A stretch of 25,709 bases of DNA, from assembly GCA_013287025.1 (NCBI GenBank), contig JABDEN010000018.1, positions 1 to 25,709 of the forward strand, given 5' to 3'. The position numbers were made by a program, and so were the translations under genes. The notes under the pieces are model-generated. The model searched no databases, was not told the origin of the DNA, and saw nothing but the letters and a program-made list of their open reading frames with translations. The stretch is from Gammaproteobacteria bacterium. GTDB lineage: Bacteria; Pseudomonadota; Gammaproteobacteria; DSM-16500. Every line of letters starts with the position of its first letter. Position 1 is the first letter of the stretch. Of this stretch, positions 1 to 6,869 are shown in pieces.

Positions 1-147
1 TGCGGAGCCCAGAGAAAATATTAGAACTATTCAATGTAAAAACATGTACAAATAAGCTAAAATCCCATTCTTGCGTACTTGACTGAAACTCTGTATTTTT
101 TATAAAAAACATTAAATATCAATTAGTTGGTGCGTGACTGGAAAGCG
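1..147. other. Non-coding leader region upstream of the AbiE operon
   Basis: I see no gene in this stretch at the window edge. It is AT-rich and holds a plausible promoter (listed separately) and a trivial ATGT/ACAT hairpin near 32-46. It could be the edge of the accessory segment, but no attachment-site repeat can be shown with only this side visible. Confidence 0.5.
79..106 (+). promoter_or_regulatory. Candidate sigma70 promoter for the AbiE operon
   Basis: TTGACT at 79-84 and TATAAA at 101-106 are separated by 16 bases, each one or two mismatches from consensus. Transcription from here would start near 113 and place the large palindrome at 148-202 in the 5' leader, so a protein bound there could act as a roadblock. 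This is sequence resemblance only. Confidence 0.45.
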
Positions 148-202
148 GATAACTTAATATCGACTCTCACTTGATATTTTCGAGTGTCAATGTTAAGTTA
201 TC
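148..202. promoter_or_regulatory. Large imperfect palindrome, candidate AbiEi operator
   Basis: Arms 148-168 and 182-202 match as inverted repeats at 18 of 21 positions, with the outer ten (GATAACTTAA / TTAAGTTATC) perfect and a 13-base centre. Inside lies a direct repeat, ACTTAATATC (153-162) and ACTTGATATT (169-178). The palindrome ends three bases before the antitoxin start codon. AbiEi antitoxins are known to repress their own operon by binding inverted repeats at the promoter, so an autoregulatory operator is the natural reading. The same sequence could fold as an RNA hairpin. Confidence 0.6.
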
Positions 203-205
203 AGG

Positions 206-802
206 ATGAAACCAAAAAATGCTTTAGAAAAACTAAAACCCCTTCTCAACGCTTCTAGCTTTACGAGTGAAGAAGCTCGTTTTTATGGTGTGAGTTCATC
301 CACGCTTGCCTACTATGTAAAACAAAATGAATTAACGCGTATTGGTCATGGAATTTACCGTGGTGCAAACGCCCCTGTAGTTGATGATTTCCGCTGGGAA
401 GACCTCATTGAAGCAATGCAAAGAGTCAAGGAAGGCGTCATTTGTCTTACGTCGGCGCTTTCCCTATATCAACTGACGGAAGAAATGCCTTCACAACATT
501 GGATAGCAATAAGAAATGAAACAATACATCGGGCCATGCCAGGCACAAAAGTGGTTAGAATGCGCAACCTTACGCTGGGTAAAACCACGATCAAAATTGG
601 AAATATCACATTATCTATTTTTGATCGTGAACGCACCATTGCAGATGCTTTCCGCTATCTTAGTCGTGAGACAGCTTTAAAAGCACTAAAAATTGCGCTG
701 ACAAAAAAAGGTAGTGAAAAAATTGATATAGAAAAAATAAGACAGTATGCAAAAAAACTTAGAATTAAAATCGAACCATTTTTAATAGCGATGACACTAT
801 GA
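206..802 (+). CDS. abiEi: AbiEi-type antitoxin/transcriptional repressor (type IV toxin-antitoxin)
   Basis: This 198-residue protein matches the AbiEi antitoxin layout. Residues 1-52 form a winged-helix DNA-binding region (helix around SEEARFYGVSSSTLAYYVK, followed by the typical RIGHGIYRG wing). The C-terminal antitoxin domain carries the family signature FDRERTIADAFRY at 139-151. In this family the protein represses its own operon and neutralises the AbiEii nucleotidyltransferase without stable binding (type IV). The start codon directly abuts the palindrome at 148-202 and has no convincing Shine-Dalgarno sequence, so translation may be weak or leader-dependent. Its stop overlaps the toxin start in an ATGA (799-802), the usual coupling of the pair. 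The function assignment is secure at family level. Whether it confers phage resistance or only plasmid/island maintenance is unknown. Confidence 0.85.
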   Translation: MKPKNALEKLKPLLNASSFTSEEARFYGVSSSTLAYYVKQNELTRIGHGIYRGANAPVVDDFRWEDLIEAMQRVKEGVICLTSALSLYQLTEEMPSQHWIAIRNETIHRAMPGTKVVRMRNLTLGKTTIKIGNITLSIFDRERTIADAFRYLSRETALKALKIALTKKGSEKIDIEKIRQYAKKLRIKIEPFLIAMTL

Positions 803-1644
803 ATGAATCAGCACTAAAAGAACGATTAAAGGTAATTGCCACAGAAAAAGAAACCACCCTCAATAAAATTTGGAAGCAACTACTCTTAGAAAGATTTTTA
901 GCAAGGCTATCCGCTTCTCCATACCAAGATAAATTTATTTTTAAGGGCGGATTACTGCTTGCTCAGTACATTGCCATTAATCGAGAAACCATCGATATTG
1001 ATTTTCTAATGACAAAAATTAAAAGTGAAATGCAAAATATTGAAAAAGTCATTAAAGAAGTAGTCGCTATCAATTCCGAAGATGGATTTTCCTTCACTTG
1101 GTTTTCAGTAGAGGAATTGAACCAGCCACACATGGAATACATCGGTTTTCGAGTAACACTGAATGCTCAATTTGGGAAAATGCACGACAAGATTCAAATT
1201 GATATAGGTGTTGGTGATGTGGTTGTGCCTGTAGAAGCAACATTTAATCCATTTGAATACAAGGGCAAACCGATTTTTGCTGGTGAAATTTCTTTATATG
1301 TATATCCCCCAGAGGCAATTTTTTCGGAAAAACTAGAGACAATTATTTCCAAGGGTATCATCAATAGTAGAATGAAAGACTACCATGATTTACTTGTAAT
1401 GATTCGGGAGCAAAATTTTTTAGATACTGGAAAGCTACCTAATTCAATTCAAGCCACTTTTAATCGTCGTGGAACACCAATTTCATTATCAATTAATATC
1501 GATTCGAATAGCATGCAAAGCTTGCAAGCCTTATGGAGAAATCATTTGAATGGTCTTGGTGCGTTTAGAGAACATTTAAATTTTCCAAACCAAATTGATG
1601 ACGTAATTAAAGAAATTAATAATTGGTTACAAAAAATTAATTAA
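799..1644 (+). CDS. abiEii: AbiEii-type nucleotidyltransferase toxin
   Basis: The protein has 281 residues and all hallmarks of the AbiEii/MenT-like nucleotidyltransferase toxins. A KGG turn at 49-51 is followed by R62, T64 and the D66-x-D68 metal pair (ETIDIDF), a third acidic residue sits at D135 (IQIDIG), the EKL/K178 motif is at 177-179, and RxKDYxDLL covers 191-199. Related toxins transfer nucleotides to tRNA or other targets and stop growth when not countered by the antitoxin. That activity is known for relatives, not shown here. The catalytic residues are all present, so the toxin appears intact. It overlaps the antitoxin gene by four bases and lies 11 bases upstream of an acetyltransferase gene, suggesting transcription continues into the drug-modification-like genes. 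Confidence 0.87.
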   Translation: MNESALKERLKVIATEKETTLNKIWKQLLLERFLARLSASPYQDKFIFKGGLLLAQYIAINRETIDIDFLMTKIKSEMQNIEKVIKEVVAINSEDGFSFTWFSVEELNQPHMEYIGFRVTLNAQFGKMHDKIQIDIGVGDVVVPVEATFNPFEYKGKPIFAGEISLYVYPPEAIFSEKLETIISKGIINSRMKDYHDLLVMIREQNFLDTGKLPNSIQATFNRRGTPISLSINIDSNSMQSLQALWRNHLNGLGAFREHLNFPNQIDDVIKEINNWLQKIN

Positions 1645-1655
1645 GGTACGTACTA

Positions 1656-2078
1656 ATGAACTATCCAATAAGTTATGAAGCAAATCCAAAATCAGAAGAT
1701 ATCCAAATATTAAACGATGGCATCATGGAACAAGCCAAACAAAAAAAGGGAATGAAGCAACTCGATTTCTTTGCTTTTTTTATCCGAGATGAAAAGGGAA
1801 AAGTTATTGGCGGATGTGGTGGTGATAACATGTATGGCGGCCTGTATGTTGGCCAACTATGGGTAACAGAATCACTGCGCGGACAAGGTTATGGAACTCA
1901 GTTAATGCAAAAAGCTGAAGCTTTGGCAAAAGAAAGTAAATGTAATTTTATCGCGGTGAATACATTCGATTGGGAAGCATTAGATTTTTACAAAAAACTA
2001 GGATTTTATGTCGAGTTTGAACGTAAAGGCTTTGATAAAAATTCAGTATTTTACTTTTTAAGAAAAGACTTGCTATGA
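1656..2078 (+). CDS. GNAT-family N-acetyltransferase
   Basis: A 140-residue single-domain GNAT. The acetyl-CoA pyrophosphate-binding motif is RGQGYGTQL near residues 75-83, the preceding strand is LYVGQLWVTESL, and the C-terminal part has the typical AxxFYxKxGF (ALDFYKKLGF). The substrate cannot be read from the sequence. Small cytosolic GNATs of this type acetylate small molecules or protein N-termini. An AAGG lies ten bases before the start. The stop overlaps the start of the following double GNAT in an ATGA (2075-2078), so the two are translationally coupled. With its neighbours it forms a run of three GNAT domains and one kinase. Confidence 0.8.
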   Translation: MNYPISYEANPKSEDIQILNDGIMEQAKQKKGMKQLDFFAFFIRDEKGKVIGGCGGDNMYGGLYVGQLWVTESLRGQGYGTQLMQKAEALAKESKCNFIAVNTFDWEALDFYKKLGFYVEFERKGFDKNSVFYFLRKDLL

Positions 2079-3196
2079 AATCTATTCATTTTAAATCACT
2101 CACTGAAAACGATTTACCACTTTTGCATGATTGGTTTCAAAAACCACACGTTAAACAATGGTATGCTCGTGGAGAAAATTATAATTTAAAGATGATTAAA
2201 GAAAAATATCTTCCTAGAATACTTAATCCTGAGTCAATACCGAACTTTATTGTTTACACTGACAATACACCGATTGGATATATTCAACTTTATTGTGCTA
2301 AGGATTCCCTTCCTGACGGAGTTACAGATTATAATCACCCATTATTTGATGACTTCAAACCAAATGAAATTGCTGGCATTGACTTATTCATCGCAGATGA
2401 AAACTATCTTAAAAAAGGCTATGCGACATTAACTTTAAATAATTTTATCAAAGAACATGTAGAAAGAAAATTTACCCTTTTAATTACTGATCCACTAAAA
2501 AGCAATAAGAATGCCATTCATTTTTTTGAAAGAAATGGATTTAAAAAATTCAAAGCCGGCGATAATAACACTGCAAATGAATTAATGATTCTACGCATAA
2601 CACCTAAGAAGGATGAGACAAAAATTATTTTAATAACCGATCGCTTAATATTGCGAACATGGAAAGCTAGCGACATTCCATTAATGTCAGCCATTAGCTC
2701 TGATCCATTGGTTATGGAGCACTTTCCTGCCCTTCAAGATATTGCAGCCACACAACTATTAATTGATCGAGCTAATCAACATTATGAAACATTTGGCTAT
2801 GCACCATGTGCCGTTGAAACAAAAGATACGCAAGAGTTTATTGGCTTTGTTGGCTTAAGTCATCCGCCATTTGAAATTCCAAATTTTCAGCCTAGGGGTA
2901 TGCCTATTGTTGAGATTGGTTGGCGATTGTCATCCCACCATTGGGGAAAAGGCTACGCAACAGAAGCAGCAAAAGCAGTTTTGCGTTATGCATTTACAGA
3001 ATTAAATCTCAGTGAAATTATTTCTTTTACAGTAACAGCTAATACCAAATCACGACGCGTAATGGAAAAAATAGGATTACATCACTCTGTAGCAGATGAT
3101 TTTGATCACCCCAAACTTGATGAAAATAGCCCATTAAGACGACATGTATTATATCGATTAACACGTGACAACTATTTAAGAAATCCGGATAAATAG
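2075..3196 (+). CDS. Two-domain GNAT fusion: AAC(6')-like domain plus RimJ/RimL-like domain
   Basis: At 373 residues this is twice the length of a normal GNAT. Residues 1-178 resemble aminoglycoside 6'-N-acetyltransferases: LxxLTENDLPLLHDWF at the start, the IGY strand with QLYCAKDS near 67-78, GIDLFIAD at 101-108, the acetyl-CoA loop YLKKGYATLTL at 111-121, and NAIHFFERNGF at 146-156. Residues 184-366 are a second GNAT of the RimJ/RimL type: TDRLILRTWKASDIPLM at 188-204, IGWRLSSHHWGKGYATEAA at 281-299, and NTKSRRVMEKIGL at 323-335. I infer possible drug acetylation by the first half. The substrate of either half is unproven. It overlaps the preceding GNAT gene by four bases and precedes the kinase gene by two bases. 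Confidence 0.82.
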   Translation: MKSIHFKSLTENDLPLLHDWFQKPHVKQWYARGENYNLKMIKEKYLPRILNPESIPNFIVYTDNTPIGYIQLYCAKDSLPDGVTDYNHPLFDDFKPNEIAGIDLFIADENYLKKGYATLTLNNFIKEHVERKFTLLITDPLKSNKNAIHFFERNGFKKFKAGDNNTANELMILRITPKKDETKIILITDRLILRTWKASDIPLMSAISSDPLVMEHFPALQDIAATQLLIDRANQHYETFGYAPCAVETKDTQEFIGFVGLSHPPFEIPNFQPRGMPIVEIGWRLSSHHWGKGYATEAAKAVLRYAFTELNLSEIISFTVTANTKSRRVMEKIGLHHSVADDFDHPKLDENSPLRRHVLYRLTRDNYLRNPDK

Positions 3197-3198
3197 CA

Positions 3199-4203
3199 AT
3201 GAAACAAGCTCTTTCAGATCAGCGTATTATTGATTGCCTAAGTATTCATTATGACATTAAAGTTACCAGGCTTATCTTCCTTCCTATAGGTGCGGACATG
3301 AACGCATCTGTATATAAAGCAGAAGCACACGATCAGTCATCTTATTTCATAAAGCTAAAACGCGGTCATTATCATGATATTAGTGCCATCATAATAACGC
3401 TGCTACATGAAACCGGAATTCAACACATCATTTCTCCCATTAAAAATATCCGCGCGCAACCCATTCAGCATGTTGACGACTTTACGCTTATCGTGTCTCC
3501 ATTTATCGAAGGGCAAGATGGATTTAGTCGTGATTTAACGGATGTCCAATGGGTAACTCTCGGCAAAGTAATGAGACAAATTCACGAAATTGATGTGCCG
3601 CCATCGATTCAACGCAAGATCAGGCGTGAAGATTATTCACCTAAATGGCGTGAAGCTGTTCGGTCGCTCTATGCTGATATTGAATCGAACCCAAGCACTG
3701 ACGAAATTTCATCGAAGTTCATAGCGTTTATGAAAGATCATGCAGCAGTAATTCATCGATTGGTTAATAGAGCAGAACAGTTAAGTAAACAAATTCAAGA
3801 TCAATCACCAGACTTTGTATTGTGTCATTCAGACATCCATGGTGGCAATGTACTGATTGCCGGAAATGACATTATTTATATAGTGGATTGGGATGATCCT
3901 ATCATGGCACCTAAAGAGCGCGATCTCATGTTTATTGGCGGCGGTGTTGCTAATGTTTGGAATAAAGCACATGAGGAAAAATATTTTTATAAAGGATACG
4001 AAAACACTGAAATCAATATGGCGATCTTGGCATATTACAGGCATGAAAGAATCGTGGAAGATATAGCGCTTATTGGTCAGCAGCTACTTCTAACTTCCAT
4101 AGATAAGCAGACCCGGATTGAATCATATAAACATTTCATGGCTCAATTTGAACCTCAAGGTGTAGTAGAAATAGCATTTAAAACGGATAAAAACTTAATA
4201 TGA
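3199..4203 (+). CDS. APH(9)-like aminoglycoside/spectinomycin phosphotransferase
   Basis: The 334-residue protein has the aminoglycoside-phosphotransferase fold. The nucleotide-loop region is GADMNASVYKAE at 31-42, with a likely ATP-contacting lysine at K52 (FIKLKRG). The Brenner/catalytic motif is HSDIHGGNV at 210-218 with D212 as catalytic base, and the metal-binding motif IVDWDD is at 228-233. The stretch APKERDLMFIGGGV and the C-terminal SYYRHERIVEDIA-like part (here AYYRHERIVEDIA) closely recall, from memory, the Legionella spectinomycin kinase APH(9)-Ia. No alignment was run. Relatives phosphorylate spectinomycin at O9. It is the last gene of the tightly packed run and starts two bases after the GNAT fusion. 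Choline/homoserine-kinase-like roles are the alternative, but the close motif agreement favours the APH(9) group. Confidence 0.8.
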   Translation: MKQALSDQRIIDCLSIHYDIKVTRLIFLPIGADMNASVYKAEAHDQSSYFIKLKRGHYHDISAIIITLLHETGIQHIISPIKNIRAQPIQHVDDFTLIVSPFIEGQDGFSRDLTDVQWVTLGKVMRQIHEIDVPPSIQRKIRREDYSPKWREAVRSLYADIESNPSTDEISSKFIAFMKDHAAVIHRLVNRAEQLSKQIQDQSPDFVLCHSDIHGGNVLIAGNDIIYIVDWDDPIMAPKERDLMFIGGGVANVWNKAHEEKYFYKGYENTEINMAILAYYRHERIVEDIALIGQQLLLTSIDKQTRIESYKHFMAQFEPQGVVEIAFKTDKNLI

Positions 4204-4255
4204 GCTGTGTGATTCATAGACATCGTTTCAATTAATTTGATACACTTCCCATCTT

Positions 4256-4630
4256 ATGGATAAACAAATAAAAGCACGAACAACATGGGTAAATCTTTAT
4301 CTTGAAACTAATGATGCAGGTTTCGTTTGTCGAAAATGCGGGATCTCTCGCCCCACCTTACGTAAGTGGCATCGACGCTACTTAAAAGATGGTCTGCAAG
4401 GATTAGTGGATCGAAGTAAGAGACCCCATTCTTCCCCCAATCATAAACTAAATTCAGAGCGCATTAATTTAATTTTAAATTTACGCAATGAACGCAATTT
4501 AGGCGCAAGACGTATTCAAACAGAATTAATTAGATTGCATGACTGCTCTCTTTCTTTGGCAAGTATTCATAAAGCATTAACCAATCAGCAAGCTCAACCT
4601 ATAAAAAAACTTAGACGTAAATGTCACTGA
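4256..4630 (+). pseudogene. 3'-truncated IS481-type transposase (HTH part only)
   Basis: The 124 residues correspond to the N-terminal DNA-binding part of an IS481-like transposase. A helix-turn-helix is formed by NDAGFVCRKCGISRPTLRKW, followed by the RSKRPHSSPN linker and the LNLRNERNLGARRIQTEL segment. In full-length relatives (about 300-350 residues) a DDE integrase domain follows directly after the KKLRRK stretch. Here the match stops after KLRRK and two unrelated residues precede the stop, so the whole catalytic domain is missing. The break near 4620 also coincides with the end of the opposing small gene. This is a dead remnant. Its left terminal repeat, if any, would lie in 4204-4255, but I could not identify it. 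Confidence 0.8.
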
Positions 4631-4955
4631 GAATTTGAATCGCTCTATTTTTATTGTACTGGAGATTTTTCCTTATTCTGTCCATAGGAATATTACCTAT
4701 GGTACTAATATTCTCAGTATCTAATCTCGCAAGATCATTATATCTTTCATACTCAATACTCGTCGGTAAAAAAATATCTGCAAGCAGAGTTTCTATTCTC
4801 TTTTCCATAGCTTCGATTTTAGTGTCACCGCGCTCTTGAATGAGGTCTGTGTTTAACTCATTGAGTTTGCCAATTAGGCGTTGAATTTTAGGAATTGCAT
4901 CTTGTTTATCTTTTATACTGAGGTGAGCAGGTTTAGGCTGGGGCATTTTAGACAT
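4611..4955 (-). CDS. Hypothetical small charged helical protein, probably 3'-truncated
   Basis: I do not recognise this family. The 114-residue reading frame starts at the ATG at 4955, preceded by AAGGG with five-base spacing. An upstream ATG at 4988 in the same frame has no ribosome binding site. The protein begins MSKMPQPKP, then is helical and charged, with a likely short coiled coil over the LNELNTDLIQERGDTKIEAMEKRIETLL region. Its final four codons (DIYV) and stop are read from the antisense of the IS remnant, so the original C-terminus seems lost at the junction near 4620. No signal peptide or membrane segment is seen. Confidence 0.5.
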   Translation of the reverse strand: MSKMPQPKPAHLSIKDKQDAIPKIQRLIGKLNELNTDLIQERGDTKIEAMEKRIETLLADIFLPTSIEYERYNDLARLDTENISTIGNIPMDRIRKNLQYNKNRAIQILSDIYV

Positions 4956-5023
4956 ATTACCCTTATCTGTCTTTAGTAGTGCCTGCAAAATATTGAATAA
5001 ATCGATGAACTTCGCAGCCTACG

Positions 5024-5045
5024 TATAACGGAAATATTACGGAAA
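5024..5045. repeat. Tandem 11-bp repeat upstream of the small minus-strand gene
   Basis: TATAACGGAAA (5024-5034) is directly followed by TATTACGGAAA (5035-5045), ten of eleven positions equal. The period is one helical turn, as in some operator arrays, and it lies about 70-90 bases upstream of the start at 4955. Its role is unknown. Confidence 0.4.
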
Positions 5046-5062
5046 CTGATCTTATCTTGCAC

Positions 5063-5096
5063 ACGCCAGTTCATAACTCTTTGATTAAACTGGCGT
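5063..5096. repeat. Inverted repeat that mirrors the 3' end of tRNA-Glu
   Basis: ACGCCAGTT (5063-5071) and AACTGGCGT (5088-5096) are perfect inverted 9-mers with a 16-base spacer. The right arm contains the encoded CCA end and discriminator of the tRNA-Glu plus three flanking bases. In the tRNA direction it could form a hairpin just after the mature 3' end, but there is no following T-run, so it is not a standard terminator. It may be a processing or stop signal, or a scar of an insertion at the tRNA end. Confidence 0.5.
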
Positions 5097-5166
5097 CCCC
5101 AAGGGGATTCGAACCCCTGTTACCGCCGTGAAAGGGCGATGTCCTAGGCCTCTAGACGATGGGGAC
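5091..5166 (-). tRNA. tRNA-Glu(UUC)
   Basis: The minus strand reads a complete 76-base tRNA with CCA encoded. The acceptor stem is GTCCCCA/TGGGGAC, the anticodon loop is CTTTCAC with anticodon TTC between CGCC and GGCG, and the T arm GGGGTTCGAATCCCC has canonical pairing. The 5' end is at 5166. It lies 21 bases after tRNA-Ala and downstream of gltX on the same strand, so the enzyme that charges it and the tRNA may share a transcript. Confidence 0.96.
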
Positions 5167-5187
5167 AATTCTTTATTGAAATGTCTT

Positions 5188-5263
<76 letters not shown>

Positions 5264-5323
5264 AAGCTCGTAAGCATACAACCAGTAGAAGAGCTGCGAT
5301 TCTAGTGAGCTCAATTTAGTTTG

Positions 5324-6724
5324 TCAATCAAAACTTATCCGAATTTTTTCTAAAGTTTTATCCAGTCGATTTAAGGTCTTTTTCTGACCCAGCAATGTCA
5401 AAGTCAAATCAATCGAAGGCGAGATTGTATCTCCTGTAACCGCAATTCGAAGCGGTTGTGCAACAACCCCCATTTTCACATTGAGCTTTTCGGCAGAGGC
5501 AAGAATGACTTGATGAATCGTCTCTTTATCCCAAGATTTTACATCTGCTAACATTTTCCGCAATTCACTCAGAATGGGGATAACGGCGGTTGTTAGATGT
5601 TTTTTACACGCCTCCAGGTTATAAACAATGTCTGCATAAAAATACTGACTCTTTTCCGCCATTTCCTTGATCGTTTTCACACGTTCCGCCTGTGCGCGCA
5701 CGATGTCGGCTAAAGCAGGCCCGTCAGTCACATCAATACCTAGCCGTTGCATATGCCACGCAAGCTCAACCGCGACATGCTCTGGCAAGCTGGTTTTCAT
5801 ATAATGCTGATTTAACCATAATAATTTATCGAGATTGAAAGCTGCAGGGGCTTTATTTACCCCCGAAAGCGTAAATAAATCGACAAGCTCTTCTCGCGAA
5901 AAAATCTCTTGGTCACCATGCGACCAACCAAGGCGCACCAAATAATTTAATAAAGCTTCGGGTAAAAAACCATCTTCGCGAAATTGCATCACGCCTACCG
6001 CGCCATGACGTTTCGATAATCTTTTTCCATCACCCCCTAAAATCATCGATACGTGCGCGTATAAAGGCGGTGTCGCCCCCAAAGCGCGGAGAATGTTAAT
6101 TTGTCTCGGGGTATTATTAATATGATCGTCTCCGCGAATAACATGGGTAATTTTCATATCCCAATCATCGACGACAACCGTAAAATTATAAGTGGGCGTC
6201 CCATCGGTTCGCGCAATGATTAAGTCATCCAATTCCGCATTGCTAAAAACCAATTTTCCACGAATTAAATCATCAAATTCGACAACCCCTTCTGTGGGAT
6301 TCCGAAAACGAATGACGAAAGGACCTTCGGGATTATCCTCCCGATCGCGGCAAAAACCATCGTAGCGCGGTTTTTCTTTATTTGTCATTTGTGTGTTGCG
6401 TAGTGCCTCTAAACGTTCTTTGGAGCAATAACAACGATAGGCTTTCCCTTCTTTTAAGAGGAGTTCCACGACTGCATGATACCGGTCAAAACGTTTGGTT
6501 TGAAAATAGGGACCTTCATCATAGTCAAGATTTAACCACTCCATGGCATCGAGAATAGCCAGAACTGACTCTTCCGTGGAGCGCTCGGTATCCGTATCTT
6601 CGATACGTAAAATAAATTTGCCCTGCATTTTTCGCGCAAAAAGCCAGCAATATAAAGCAGTTCGAGCCCCTCCTATATGCAAAGAACCAGTCGGACTGGG
6701 TGCAAAACGGGTAATCACGGTCAT
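5324..6724 (-). CDS. gltX: Glutamyl-tRNA synthetase
   Basis: The 466-residue protein is a full-length class I glutamyl-tRNA synthetase, which attaches glutamate to tRNA-Glu in the cytosol using ATP. Visible landmarks are the HIGH motif in [18 protein letters not shown] (H16-G19), the KMSKS equivalent KRLSKRH at 234-240, and the zinc-region cysteines C98, C100 and C125. The fourth ligand position (127), histidine in E. coli, is aspartate here. The C-terminal anticodon-binding region is of normal length. Its downstream neighbours on the same strand are tRNA-Ala and tRNA-Glu, so it may be co-transcribed with its own substrate tRNA. The start ATG at 6724 begins [13 protein letters not shown] as in homologues, with only a weak purine-rich site before it. 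Confidence 0.97.
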   Translation of the reverse strand: MTVITRFAPSPTGSLHIGGARTALYCWLFARKMQGKFILRIEDTDTERSTEESVLAILDAMEWLNLDYDEGPYFQTKRFDRYHAVVELLLKEGKAYRCYCSKERLEALRNTQMTNKEKPRYDGFCRDREDNPEGPFVIRFRNPTEGVVEFDDLIRGKLVFSNAELDDLIIARTDGTPTYNFTVVVDDWDMKITHVIRGDDHINNTPRQINILRALGATPPLYAHVSMILGGDGKRLSKRHGAVGVMQFREDGFLPEALLNYLVRLGWSHGDQEIFSREELVDLFTLSGVNKAPAAFNLDKLLWLNQHYMKTSLPEHVAVELAWHMQRLGIDVTDGPALADIVRAQAERVKTIKEMAEKSQYFYADIVYNLEACKKHLTTAVIPILSELRKMLADVKSWDKETIHQVILASAEKLNVKMGVVAQPLRIAVTGDTISPSIDLTLTLLGQKKTLNRLDKTLEKIRISFD

Positions 6725-6869
6725 GAATGTTATTCTCTTTAAAAAGTGGAAAGTATAGATTGATGGGAACGATTAGCGCAAATAAAATCCGAAAGCATCG
6801 CCATTAATCATCAGGGTTTTTTCGATAAAATTTATGTTATGATTTGTGTCTAACATCTAAGGGGTTGAT

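Noticed and set aside
4204..4255. Left inverted terminal repeat of the IS481 remnant
   Set aside because: The other end is missing, so no pair can be compared, and no terminal repeat could be supported.
5063..5096. Rho-independent terminator after tRNA-Glu
   Set aside because: The hairpin has a long 16-base loop and no T-run on the tRNA strand, so I listed it only as an inverted repeat.
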